Position numbers and translations under genes: made by a program. The notes under the pieces are model-generated. The model did not search any database. It had not been told where the DNA came from and saw nothing but the letters and a program-made list of their open reading frames with translations. A stretch of 64,000 nt of DNA. Source: Brachionus manjavacas (Eukaryota > Rotifera > Eurotatoria > Ploima > Brachionidae). The stretch lies in assembly GCA_019054805.1 (NCBI GenBank), contig JAHQIY010000008.1, forward strand, positions 667,501 through 731,500. The letters run 5' to 3'. How positions within the stretch are numbered: the first letter of the stretch is position 1; every line of letters begins with the position of its first letter. This document shows positions 45,462 to 56,859 of the stretch, piece by piece.

Positions 45462-45800
45462 TGTTGACGTGCGGTCAACGACTTGTTAGTGCTCATAATA
45501 AAAGAGTGAAAAGTGCTTTTTTTAAAGAATTTATTAAAATGTCTTATCAAAATTCAAGTTTAAGAACACACACACATTTATCCAAAAGTCTTGGTCCATT
45601 TATACGAAGAGTATTTCTTATCAGTTAAAAATTAGGCTTAGCAACATTTTGTATTTATTCTATTTTATTTTATTAATGAAGTAACAACTACTAGCAACAA
45701 TTAAGTTACTAACACTTAAACTAAGGACTTTTAATTATTATTTTCTCCAGAGAGACTGTGTAGCATTCCAGCTTCTCATTACTGTGATAAGCCGCTAAAA
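45462..45800 (-). repeat. LTR (high-coordinate copy)
   Basis: The second 339-bp LTR of the Ty3/Gypsy element, about 99% like the first. Confidence 0.9.
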
Positions 45801-45804
45801 ATAT

Positions 45805-46620
45805 CATACATCAAAAGAGATGTATGACATGTAGTGTTGCTTTCTCTTATAATGAATACCAGTTTCTAATTTAACGAAGATTTCTTTATTTTTTCTTTGT
45901 TCAGCACGAAACATGTCTATTAGACGATAAACCAAAAGATGACGCTATAAGATGTTGCTAAACGCATTATGCCACGCCTCAACAAATTGTTAGCACGTGG
46001 CAAGTATTCCTAGATTCTATTAAATAAGTTCCATAGTCTCAAATAATGGCTTAACATGTATTGTTTTTTTAAGTACTCCACGACCACGACCAGTTTTTTC
46101 ATATTTCAATACCAATCCATGTTTCTTTTAAGAAGGTATAAAATCTGTCCAATTCGGTGTAATGTTGCTGACTTTTATCTAATTTAGATACTATTAATTG
46201 GAATTGATGTCTCACATCGTCTTGCGGAACAAACGTTAAAACTTGGGCCACCTTCAATATTTTTCTTATCTCTAAACATTCAACAAACACTTTTCTCAAA
46301 CATAGATCTTGAATTTTGCGCCAAACAGCTTGTTTAAAATGAAAAAGCACCCATTAACAATAATCATCTTAAACACTTCCTCTACAGAGCTTATAAACGC
46401 TCTCTCAAAGTCATTTGTAATTGTTTTTGCTGCCGTTTGCAACTTTGATTTAATGAAATTTAATACATTTGTATTTAATACTTGACTTTTACCGAGTAAA
46501 AGACAATAAACTAATGGCATACATCGACATTGAACTAGTGCATAAATTGTGTAAAGTATTCCTATGCAAAATAATGTTTTTGATTGCGGTGTTCTTGTTT
46601 GTAAATATGCAAGTATTTTG
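45805..46620 (-). pseudogene. third MULE transposase relic
   Basis: Minus-strand frames give CIGILYTIYALVQCRCMPLV, then YCLLLGKSQVLNTNVLNFIK, TNDFERAFISSVEEVF, NGCFF joined by a frameshift to HFKQAVWRKIQDLCL, LTFVPQDDVRHQFQLIV and a degraded end with EKTGRGRGVLKK. This is the standard MULE order: PLVY-LL, TDFE-A, GCFFHF-Q-VWRK. It is the same broad type as the plus-strand relic at 6,070. The Ty3/Gypsy element begins right at its 3' side, so that element probably inserted into or beside it. Confidence 0.85.
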
Positions 46621-46967
46621 TCGAAAAATTCTGATAAATTTTGTTTTTTGGCTAAAGATATGTAATTTTATCGAATAAATATTTTACTTTCAATTTAAAT
46701 AACCATATTTTCTAAATTTTTCATAGTTTGCAATTTTTTTCTAATATTATATTCAATAATTTTTATAATTAATTTCTACATAAACTATTAGTCAAAAAAA
46801 AATTCTAATTAATGGTACTTCTTCACCTTTATTTTTTTTTTATTTATAGCCTTTTCTACACTATTTTGTTAATTGGAGAACAATGAAAGTGTAAAAGTAC
46901 TTCGATACGCAAAAAAGTTGCAATCATAGTTTGCAGTTAATTTCTATTTATGACAAATTAACATTTA

Positions 46968-47030
46968 TTTATTTATTTCTTAACTGTACCATGCTTAAGC
47001 TCCTTCAGAATGAAAAATAAAAATAAGAAT
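46968..47030 (-). mobile_element. LINE 3' tail remnant
   Basis: On the minus strand: CTGAAGGAGCTTAAGCATGG, then TACAGTTAAGAAATAAATAA. It matches the 3' end of the jockey-like LINE at 17,310-17,380 (CTGAAGGAGCTTTAGCTCGG, TACAGAAAACAAATAAATAA). No coding part remains nearby. Confidence 0.75.
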
Positions 47031-47589
47031 TTAGTAAAATAAAATCAAAAAATAGAAATAAAAATTAAAAACAAGTATGTGAGAGTTAAAAGTAAAATTA
47101 AAAGTAAAATCAGATAAGACAAAATGTATTTCCTTAAGATTTAAATTTTTAATTTCAATAATTATTAATTTAAAATAGGTTTCTAAACTAAAAAATTTAT
47201 TTTACCGAAAATCCTTAAAAAATCAATTGAAACTCAATCGATATTTTATTCATTGCTATTATGATACAGAGCCTTATTAAAGTAGTGTGACATGATCAGA
47301 CAATAAATATAAATTGCTACTTATAGAGTTAGAGAAGATTGTCGTTATTTCTTAACTCAGTTCTAAACACATTCGGCATCTTTTAAATTGATGAAAGCGG
47401 TTAAGATAATAGATTGATTTCTTAATTAAAATAAAGCGTGGTTTCAAGTGTCTTGAATTTTTTATTTAAGTAGTAATCTAAAAAAATTTTAATGATTGAT
47501 ATGGTTGTAAAATTTTAATTTTTCACATAGGAAAAAGCATCTAGTTATTCACTGCTATTGTCAATTTTGAACAACAATGAATAGAATAA
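47031..47589. other. AT-rich intergenic DNA
   Basis: No supported gene or repeat. Confidence 0.4.
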
Positions 47590-49420
47590 TATTTTTTATT
47601 TTTTTTTTCTATTCACTCCTTGTAGAGCATAGGGTCATTACTTTTGATTTCCACTCAAGTCGATCTTCTGCCTTTACCCTTGCTTCTCCCCATGTCATTC
47701 CCATTTCGATGAGCTCTTTCGTGATTGTTGACCTCCATGTTACTGCTGGTCGTCCTACTTTACGTCGCCCTTGAGGTGTCCATTGAAGGGCATTTTGTGG
47801 TATCTGTGTTACTATCATTCTAAGTACATGCCCGACCCAGCGCAGTCTTTGATTAATGCATTGAATTAATGGCTCTGAATTTGTTCTTCTGTATAAATCA
47901 GCATTCGACAATGTCTCAGGCCAGTGTATCCCGAGAACCCTCCGCAGGCTTCCCGTGTGGAAGGTGTTAACACTTTTCCTGTCAGATTCACACATCCCCC
48001 AACATTCACTTCCGTACATCAGTGTTGCTTTTACTACACTGTTGTATTGTTTAAGTTTTGTTTCCTTACTGTAGCTGGCTGACTTCCATATTGGTTTGAG
48101 TCTTGCGAAGGCACTTTTTGCTTTACCAAGTCTATTCTTTATGTCTCTGTGTGTTCCCAACGTTTTACTGATTGTGCTACCTAGGTATGTGAATTCATTT
48201 ACACACTTGATTGGTGTACCATTGATGGTGATCGAGGTATCCAATTTGGTATTTATGCACATAACTTTCGTTTTAGCCACATTTATTTCGAGCCCGGTTG
48301 GTTTAGCGTTGTTGTTGTTGTGTCTTTATATGCATATGTGCTTTTGTATAAGATATTAGCACCAGATCGTCCGCAAAGTCTAAGTCTTCAAGCTTTGCTG
48401 TTAATCCCCATTGAATACCCCTCGCACTGGCAGCTGTTTTCTTCATTACATAGTCAATCAGTATTAAGAATAGTGTCGGAGAGAGAACGCACCTTTTTCC
48501 AGAATCACGCTGCACTCGAATTTCTCATGGAAGAGTTATCAAGTTAACTATCTTCTGTGGCAGGACATAGGATCTTAATATGGCCCACAAGGTTTCTCAG
48601 TGCTATCAAAGGTTTTCTTGAAGTAAATGAAGTTAAGATACACGGGGGTATTCCATTCCAGACTTTGTTCTATGATAGTCCTAAGTGTAAATATCTGGTC
48701 TATGCATCCTCTACCTCGTCCAAATCCCGCTTGTTCTTCTCTAAGTATAACACCCAAAGAATTACTGATTCTTTCCAGGATTAAGCTGCAGAACGCCTTG
48801 CTTGCTATTGGTAACAGTGCTATTCCTCGCCAATTGTCACAAACTATTTTGTTACCTTTCTTAGGGAGCTTGACTATTAGGCCTTTTGACCAGTCCCCTT
48901 GTATAAATTCTTGCCCCCATATCTTTCTGAAGAGGTCTTGTAATATCCCTATGGTTATCCTGCTTTCAGCTTTTAAAATTTCTCTTGTGACTCCGTTAAT
49001 ACCCGGGATTTTCTGTTTTTCAAAGCCTTTATCGCAGCTTCAATTTCCTTTAGGCTTGGCACTTCGGTCTTAATATCGATGTTAAAGCTAGCCGTATCAG
49101 GTTTTAGAGACTTTATAGGTTCTGGTCTATTAAGAACTTCTCTTAGTGCTTAACCCATCTTTCCCCTTGCTCTTTTTCAGTCGTTTGGATATGACCCTTT
49201 TTGTCTTAATGATGTTCTTTTCATTGAGGAGCTACTTATCGAATTAGAGATCTTGTGTAATTTATGTAGGTCCCCTTATGAGCTGGATTCTTCTGCTTCG
49301 CTTTCACACTGGTTAATAAAGTTCCTTTTATCACGCCTTGCTCCATTCTTTACAAGCCTGTTCTTTATTACATTTGATGCTTCTAGTTTTTCGCGGATTC
49401 GGTCAGGATATGTTTTATAA
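47590..49420 (-). mobile_element. RTE-type LINE, 5'-truncated and decayed
   Basis: Read on the minus strand the RT blocks appear in order: IREKLEASNVIKNRLVKNGA, EVPSLKEIEAAIKALKN, IVCDNWRGIALLPIASKAFC, EEQAGFGRGRGCIDQIFTLR, YLNFIYFKKTFDS, LSPTLFLILIDYVMKKTA, LEDLDFADDLVLIS (the FADD palm), NEFTYLGSTI, TLMYGSECWGMC, RRVLGIHWPETLSNADLYRR, RLRWVGHVLRM and GRRKVGRPAVTWR. This set is typical of RTE-like ORF2 proteins widespread in marine invertebrates. Several stops and frameshifts occur (for example after KSFSSS near 49,280 and within 48,510-48,570). The endonuclease is missing. The 3' end lies near 47,590. Confidence 0.85.
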
Positions 49421-49439
49421 TAATTTAATAATAATTTTA

Positions 49440-49800
49440 TATTATGTCCAGAGTCGTCCTTTCAAGGCATTTATTATTTTATGTCGATCGTTGACGCTAA
49501 TGTATTCAATATGCTTCATTAAGCTTAATTTTGGATTCGAGCTAGGTCTATAGAATACAGTCGCTCGTACGATTTTCTTTTTCCAGCAGGTGTGAAGACT
49601 GTGTAGGTAGTTTTGTTTGAATTTAGTTTTAAACACCATTCTTCGCAGAAAGAATAAATTTTATTAATTGAATTCAATTCGAACACATATTTGCTAGCTA
49701 CATTATTGAACATTTCAAAATAAGATTTTTGATTTGATAAACTATAGGCTATTAAAATCACTGAAAAGGCTACAGTTCCTTTTTGTGAAGCTGATCGTTT
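49440..49800 (-). mobile_element. LINE RT fragment
   Basis: Minus strand: KGTVAFSVILIAYSLSNQKS, then KIYSFCEEWCLKLNSNKTTY, TVFTPAGKRKS. This is the segment from the GVPQG loop across a lost FADD to the post-palm helix and the NP-K...TVFT block of jockey/CR1-type RTs. Internal deletion and frameshift make it a dead fragment. The RTE copy begins directly downstream of it. Confidence 0.7.
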
Positions 49801-50149
49801 TCTATAAAGCTAAAAGAATCTTTTAACTGAGGTTCCAAGTTCAAATAATCAAAGTCAAAAATCAAATCCTGCTTTTAATAATGCCGAAAATATGAAACGT
49901 CTTTTGATACTGAAAGAGTTTCGATTTTTTAAAAAATATGTAGAGAAAAAGATCTTTTCTTCGATACAATTAAAGATCTAACAAATATCTGAAAGTTTGG
50001 AATTTAGGAATGGTTCCAAATTTTTAGTCAAGGAGCAAAAAAAATTTTTCAAAACCAGCATCGAGTGCGTATATTGAACGATCCTTTTAACAAATGTGAT
50101 GTTGTCAGCAGTTAAGTTAAGATTGTCTTCCGTCAAAGACAATTAGAAG
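49801..50149. other. short spacer
   Basis: AT-rich; perhaps decayed 5' sequence of the next LINE, but nothing is recognisable. Confidence 0.35.
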
Positions 50150-51775
50150 CAAAAAAAACCTCCTTGGCATAACAAGGTACTGTTGAGCCAAATTAAATCA
50201 AAGAATAATTTATGGAAAAAGTTTTTAGCGAGCAATAAAAACGAAACAGTGTTCAGTGAGTACAATCGACAGAAAAGAATCGTTAGTCAAAAGATCAAGT
50301 CGACGATTAAAGAGTATGAACAAAATATGGCTATCATGAGTAAAACGAATCCAAAGTTATTCTACCACTATGTTAACAGTCAGGATAAGCCACGTGAACC
50401 GATCAAAGTACTTAGAAACGTTAGAAATGAAGTAACATCTGACTTAAGTGAAATATGTGATACTTTGAATCAACAATTTCATAGCGTCTTTGTAGTGGAA
50501 AATGATAATCAACTGTACAATTCAGAATATAGAACAAATAATAAATAACTGTTAGATCCGAACATTACGTTTTCGTTTGAAAACGTATCAAAGAAGATTG
50601 AGAAAATTGATCCGAGTAAAGCAACGGGAAACGAAGAGGTTCATCCGCGAGTACTGAAAGAAACGCACTTAATTATTTCCAGACCGTTGTCCTTAATTTT
50701 TATTAAATCATTTATTCCTGGTGAGGTCCCTATAGAATGGCGTGAAGCCAACGTAACTCCGCTACACAAAAAAGGTAGCAAACTAGAAGCTTCAAATTTT
50801 CGACCGGTTTCTCTTACGTCAGTCGTGTGTAAAATAATGGAGAGCATAGTAAAAGATGCAGTTTTGAATCATTTAGTGAATAATAAATGCCAGCATGGGT
50901 TTGTTCCAAACAAGAGTTGTATAACAAAATTGTCAGAAACATTGGACCTACTGAGCGAAAGTATTCATTTAAAGAAGGCAGTTGATATAATATACATGTA
51001 CTTCTTTCGAGTGCCTCATAAAATGCTAACTTATAAGTTATACCGCTATGGTATAGACGATCAGTTAATAATATAGATAGATGTGAGGCTGGAGGATAGT
51101 TAAAGTGGATCGTTGTTTGACATTTTCTTTATTATATTTATCAATAAAAATGTGGAGACTATTTATAATAATTCTCCTTAATTAATATTTAAGAAACTCA
51201 GCATTAATCATTTTTATAAACGATTTACCGGATAATATCCAAAACATATGCAAATTGTTTGCAGACGACACAAAGGTGGCAAGTGTGGTTGAAAGCGAAA
51301 TACAAACTTCACTATTGCAAAAAGACATTGATAATTTGTACAAGTGGTCACATGAATGGCTAATGGAATTTAATGAGGACAAGTGTGTTGTGATACACTA
51401 TGGTCCAAATAAGCAAAAATATGAATATTTGCTGGGCTCAGCTGAAAACAGTCACAAGTTAACTGAATCATTTCAAGAAGGCGAATATGATTTCAAGAAT
51501 GAGAGGTGACTTAATTGAACAATTTAAAATAGTTAAAAATTTTGACAGGGTTGATTGGCATTTTCCGTTGGACCAAACATCAGAACATTATGGGACAAGA
51601 AGTCGCAATCAAGGTTTTGAGAAACAACTGGTTCGAAATTGCAACCAAAGATTCAATTTTTTCAGCAACCGTGTTGAAAATGCTTGAAACAATTTGCCAA
51701 GGGATGCTGTCGAACAAACAACAATAAATGGTTTTAAAAACAAACTTGACGCACATTTAAAAAAAAAATATTAGC
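50150..51775 (+). mobile_element. CR1/jockey-like LINE, 5'-truncated
   Basis: Plus-strand RT blocks: PPWHNK, NPKLFYHYVNSQDKPREPI, SKATGNEEVHPRVLKE, WREANVTPLHKKGSKLEASN, FRPVSLTSVVCKIMESIV, QHGFVPNKSCITKL, then after a gap ICKLFADDTKVASVVESEIQ, EWLMEFNEDKCVVIHYG, MRGDLIEQFKIVKNFDRVDW and QRFNFFSNRVENAWNNLPRD. Stops near 50,547 and 51,074 and a lost stretch between 51,076 and 51,230 (which should hold the GVPQG loop) show decay. A short 3' UTR may follow to about 51,850. The C-terminus groups it with the LINE end at 1,757-2,171. Confidence 0.85.
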
Positions 51776-52323
51776 AAAAATTAACAGGCTAATATAGTGC
51801 AACTAATCCTTGCGCTCCGTTTAAGGATGATGTAAAGTCTACCTTTTCCTATAGCCTTATAAATTATTATCATATTATAAAGTTTTAGATGCGAATAACG
51901 AGACGTTAATCTTATTTTTTCTAAGCGGGAAGTTAATTTTTGTATGCAATTTGTTTTGTATGCAACCACCTCTAATTCCTTTTGTTGACCAATTTTAACA
52001 CATTCAAAACTTTTTAATTTATTTTATTTTAATTAAATATTCTAGCATGTCATTACATTTTAAGTTAAAATCATGTCTTAACGATTTAAATTTTGAGTAA
52101 ACAAACCTGATTTTGTTTTTTTAGTTAGTAAGCAAAAATTTCCATCTTTAATGATTATACCAACGTTCTATTTTAGTCTAATTTAGAAACTATGAAATAA
52201 AAAAACATTTTCAAAAGTTAATGTGTATTTAAGGTATGTCTAGTAAATATTTAAATAAAAATGTTTTTTTTTAAGAAAAGGATTTTTTATACGTTTGATT
52301 TTTATCAATAAAATTTTTAAAAA
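51776..52323. other. intergenic, 5' flank of the next gene
   Basis: Up to about 51,850 the sequence may be LINE 3' UTR (a GC-richer stretch with CCTTGCGCTCCGTTTAAGG). From there to 52,323 it is AT-rich without features. Confidence 0.4.
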
Positions 52324-52953
52324 ATGTCTAGCAAATTGTGCATACTTTCATATACAGCAATTTGGTTTTTTAATGTATCGATTCTGTTGATGCTAGGTAA
52401 ATATATTTAATTTTTTAAATATTGATTAATAAAAAGAGATTTTATCAATTAAACATTTTTAGGTGCTATTATGCTTTTGTACTATGCTCAAGTTGCTGTT
52501 ATTAAAGAATTTCCAGATTCTTGTTTTACTACAAGCTTAAATTTAAATACCACAACAACCAGTGCTGAGGCCATATCAACTTTTACTCACTTAACTGGTG
52601 TCTCTACACTCATTGACAATTTCCAAAGCACAGCTGGTCGAACACAATCGACAGCCACAATTTTAGCAGCAACATTTGAACCTGGCGGTTTTGGAGCTTC
52701 TTGTAACGCAACAAGTGATTGTAACTATTCTACTTATTCTCTATCAGATGGAACTGTTATTAATTCTATAACTTGCACTGATGGAATTTGTAGTTGCTTG
52801 GACCCTTATTCGGTTTATTTTTATCAAAGTTCGACAGGTGATTATTTTTGCAAGTTAGAAAAAGATGGTCCTTGTATTGAAACAATTCAATGTGCAGCAG
52901 GAACATGCAATCGGGGACAGAACAAATGTACAAGTGATGCTGGAGCTAAATAA
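52324..52953 (+). CDS. small cysteine-rich membrane-anchored or secreted protein
   Basis: Two exons (52,324-52,396 and 52,463-52,953) join in phase across a 66-base GT-AG intron, giving 187 residues. Residues about 8-35 are hydrophobic (YTAIWFFNVSILLMLGAIML), a signal anchor or uncleaved signal peptide. The extracellular part is Ser/Thr-rich, then carries Cys pairs in a pattern GASCNATSDCNYSTY, CTDGICSCLDPYS, CKLEKDGPCIETIQCAAGTC and CTSDAG. The spacing (x-C-x5-C ... C-x4-C-x-C) resembles the short EGF/EB-like modules of invertebrate secreted proteins. I do not recognise the family. Function is unknown; a cell-surface or secreted role is inferred from topology. Confidence 0.75.
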
Positions 52954-53559
52954 AGCTGAATTTGAAAAAAATTGAATTTTTGGTCAAATAATTTTTATTT
53001 CTTTAGATTAATTGCAATTTAATTTTGTTTAATCAAATTTTTTGGCAAATCGAAGTTTGAGCTATAGATCCACAGATCAAAATATAAAAAGAAACAGTTT
53101 TTTATTTATATTGGAGAAAAAATATTTTTTTTCTTAGAAATTACTAGATATGTTATGTCAAGTTTATTTTCATATTTAAAATTTAGAAACTTCCATTTTT
53201 AATGAACTTGAATTTGTTTAAAATTTTCTTTTTGATTTAAATAAAAACTTGTAAAGACAAAAAATTTAATTATTTAAATTATTTTAGTTTGAATGAATGA
53301 ATACAAAAGTTATAATTATGAATTTCGGAATTAACTTAATCTGAATTATTGAAATTATTGATTGTTGTTATTTTATAAATTAGAGGTCAATCGTATTGAT
53401 AGAAATTTGGTTATGAACCATTATTAGACTTATCATATCGACGATTTGGATACAATGTTATTTAGGTCTCATGAGGCATGGGCACTAGCCTGTTGATTAA
53501 CCTTGAAATTGAAAAAAAAAAACTGATTCAAAGTGAAATTAAAAATCAAAGAAATAATA
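52954..53559. other. AT-rich intergenic DNA
   Basis: 3' flank of the preceding gene; nothing recognisable. Confidence 0.4.
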
Positions 53560-53900
53560 GGTAATATCATAAACTGTGGATCGTACCTGGAACATGGTCC
53601 AAACGAACAATTAAATGTTACGGTTGTAATCAAGATGGTCATTATAGGAATTTTCCAAATACTCAACTGTTCAACCAAAATGATTAAAATAATCTAAATT
53701 ATTAAACAATCGAAACTTGACTCCTAAGATACCAGAAATTTTACTGAATCCTTCAAATTTAGTTTGAACAAAATCTAATAACACAAGTGACTATCAAAAG
53801 AACAATACAAATAAAATAAACGAGGAAAATAATGAAAATTCATAGGAAAGACTCAGCCACTGATGAAGAAACACACATTTAAACTCAAAAGAGAAGAAAA
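53560..53900 (+). other. zinc-knuckle protein relic (LINE ORF1 or Gag)
   Basis: On the plus strand a degraded CCHC knuckle (KCYGCNQDGHYRNF) is followed by Asn/Lys-rich low-complexity sequence. It looks like a fossil of a retroelement nucleic-acid-binding protein. Class cannot be decided; it is broken. Confidence 0.45.
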
Positions 53901-56859
53901 TTGAAAGTAATATTTAAGATCTATTTTCAAAAAAGTATAAAAGATGGTTTATAAAAGAACTTAAATGCTAAAATCTTTTCAATTATTTTCACTTTTGAAC
54001 TTAATTTTTTAAAAAGAGATTTTCGATAGCAAGTTTCCAATCATCTTGTTTTTTTCTTCTGTTTAAGGAATCATAAAATATATCCCAAATTAATTGAAAA
54101 AAAAAATCTTGAAGATTTTGAAAAATTTTAGAGTGTAACTAGATGAGCTTGAGGAAACCAATTCATTTAAAGCCTTTATAATTTCATTAATAGTTGATTC
54201 ATTGAATGAAAATTACTTAAATTAATAAAGACTTTAAATTCAAATTGAATTCTTTTTAGGTACAAAAAATTTGTTCAACTAGAATCTTTTTGACTGTTTA
54301 AAAAGGAAATAAATACTCATGCAGTAAGTCAATTTTTAAATATTTCACTAGGAACAAATTGAATTAAAATTTTTTTATTAATATACAGTAAAAAACAATA
54401 TTTCAACGAAAATAAAATAAAAATACCCAATATTAAGTCTTTAAATTTAAAAAAAGCTTCTACAGATTAATAAAAATCATAATTTAACAAGCAAGAGGTC
54501 ACTGCTTCAAATATCACAAAGAAATTTCGAGGCTCTAACTTTTTTTTAACAGAACCGCTAACATAACTCACTGATCAATTAGTTGAAGGCCCCAATATTA
54601 ACAGCTTTAGCAGGCATATTGAATTAAATCAGCTGTATTAGTTTGCCTTATCAGCACACTCGCTGGCTAGCCAGCTACAGTCAAAACTTCTACTTCTATT
54701 ACTAAAGTAAATATAAAATTAAAAAACAATTTTTTTATGTTAAATAAATAAACATTGAAACTGACTTTATTAAAATTCATGTTCTCGTTAAAATAAAAAT
54801 ATTATTTTTTCATACTTAATTAAACAGTGTTAATTTTTTGATGAATACAAAAACTATTTTCTAATCCTTTAATCACGGGAATCTAGCATTTTAAATTGCC
54901 AAAAAGCTTGTAAAAATTTAATGTAGATAATCGATACAAATAGCTTCATAAAAAAAATCTAAGATCGACTAAAAATCAAATCTTTCCTAATAAGTTGAAG
55001 GTTATCCACTGGTCTCAATCTAAATAATCTTAAAAAAAACGAGTGAACAATTGCTGGAGAAGTTTTTCAAAATTTATGAAATCATTTTCACAATTGAAAC
55101 AGTTCTCCTGGGGAAGGAAGGAGTGATGGTACACAAAGTCTAGAATAGTTCGCTAGGATGGTAATCAAGTGATTGGCATGGAACTAAAGATGGGACAAAA
55201 AGGATAACAGCATGTTTATGAAGGAAGAGGCTGTTTGAAGAAAGTGAAACGGATTTGTCATTGTTTAATCGATAAACCGAAGTTCTTACCAGAAAAGATG
55301 GTTAGCGAAATAATTTCAACATTTTATTCAAGAAGAAGAGATGAACATGGTTTGGCAACATGTAATAGCATTCGCGATTCAAAACAAATTTTAGTTTTTC
55401 GAAGAAAAGCTTCGAAACGTGCGACAATTTTGGAAAAGAAATAATGAAGACAGAAGAGACGCAGCACCTTTAAACATGTCGTCAGGCAGTCGTCCTGCTT
55501 CTTAAATGCCCGAAATGCAATTGAAAAAATTTAAATTTTTTAAATTTTTAAATTTTTTAACTAATTTTAATTTTATTTAAATTTGTTTTGAAAAAAAATA
55601 GAATGAGCAGAATTAAGTTAGCATTTGTATTTTAAAATTTGTCTTTTTTTAGATATTTTATGAAATTTAGGACAATTTCTATTTCTAATGTCTATTTCAT
55701 AAAATACACAATGTATAATGTAGGATGGTTACATAATCAGGCTAACTTGCTACTTAAATAGAAGAGAGTTCAGTTGTTATTTCAAAACTTATTTTAAATA
55801 AAGTGCTTAACCAAATACTAAGCTTATTATTCACACACTCGGCCTGTGCTACAGTATTTTATTGAAGGTTTTAACGAGCTGATTCTAAATATAAAACCAT
55901 TTTGATTTTTGGTTCAAGGAAATAACGCACAAAAAATTTAATTGGGAACATGCTATTAAAAAGTGTATTTTTCTTATTTTTAAAGCTAAATCTTCAATTT
56001 TTACTTCAATCTTTAATTAAAGAAATTACAATTTGTTTTTCTATTTATATCATTTTAAAACCTTAAACCATAATCTGCAGATATAATTATTTTGATAGAA
56101 GTTTTAAATAACTGAAACCTTATATATGCCATCGTTTGCTGATAAAAAAAAAATTCAAGTCAAAAATTTTTTTCAAATTTCCAAAATCTGCTAGATAGTA
56201 TATAATTTTACGTTTTTCATTAAATTTTTTGTTTTCAAAGAAAAAATAAATTAAACCATTTTTTCGGGAGCGAAATATCCCATTAATCAGAATGCACAAC
56301 CTCTTTAATCAGAAATAAAAAATAATAGGTTTTAAATGTACAAGTATTGATAGGTTCACATCAAATAAAAAAGTATCAAAGATAAACTTTGGGGCTTTGT
56401 CTTTAATTAGTTTTCGTTTTTAAAAAAAAAGGTCAATAAATTAAAAATATTGTATTTATATTTAATTTAGCTAATTTTCTTATGCATAATCTTAATAATT
56501 GGGAAATTTTATTTAGTTTTCTAATTTTTTGTTATCTTTTTTATCATTCTTCTTTTAGTAATTTATTTTTAATCGAATTTATTCATGGTATTAATATTTG
56601 GCTTTACTTCTTGCAGCTTTTCGAAATTTTTTTAATAAAATTTTATCTATTTCTCATGAAAAAAATTTAAATTTTCTAATTTATCTTTTATTTAGTATCT
56701 TAAACTTTAAAAAAATTAATTAGCTGTTATTAATAATAACTACGAGTTTTTTTTCATAAATTAAACGGTACAACAACATAATAACCAAATTTTTAAAGAA
56801 AAATTTACAAAATTAAAATCTAAAATCTAAGCCGCAACTTGACAAAAAATAATGGTACT
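53901..56859. other. long AT-rich intergenic region
   Basis: Holds a 70-codon plus-strand open stretch near 55,235-55,444 with protein-like words (MVSEIISTFYSRRRDEHGLA) that I cannot place, and a 27-base exact copy of SPATA22 exon sequence at 55,690-55,716 (listed separately). The remainder shows no gene. Confidence 0.45.
55690..55716 (-). repeat. 27-bp exact match to SPATA22 exon 3
   Basis: GTCTATTTCATAAAATACAC plus AATGTAT is identical to 57,043-57,069, where it encodes IHCVFYEID on the minus strand. Flanks do not match, so it is a very short isolated copy. Confidence 0.8.

Larger units (their letters stand above)
42219..45800 (-). mobile_element. Ty3/Gypsy LTR retrotransposon, broken, young
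   Basis: A minus-strand LTR element with 339-bp LTRs beginning TG and ending CA-like, flanked by ATAT on both sides (42,215-42,218 and 45,801-45,804), consistent with the 4-6 bp duplication of this group. A purine-rich tract lies next to the LTR at the low-coordinate end. Parts seen in order of transcription: a Gag-like region, a CCHC zinc knuckle (CYLCNQPGHLRAFC), an aspartic-protease-like region (VLDTGASNNF) and part of a reverse transcriptase (SPWSSPIILVGKKDGSIRFC; FFSSLDLTSGYWQI). At 3.6 kb it is shorter than whole family members, and it is broken at about three points. The LTRs differ at only about two or three bases, so the insertion is recent. Confidence 0.9.

Noticed and set aside
43414-45628. 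Plus-strand open frames across the Ty3/Gypsy element
   Set aside because: They lie opposite clear retroelement parts on the minus strand and have no recognisable domains.
47577-49553. Plus-strand open frames across the RTE LINE
   Set aside because: Shadows of the minus-strand RT sequence, which has all the family motifs.
55690-55860. Possible solo LTR (TATA-like word, AATAAAG and TG...CA-like ends)
   Set aside because: No second copy, no target duplication and no family match in the window; the signals are common in AT-rich DNA.
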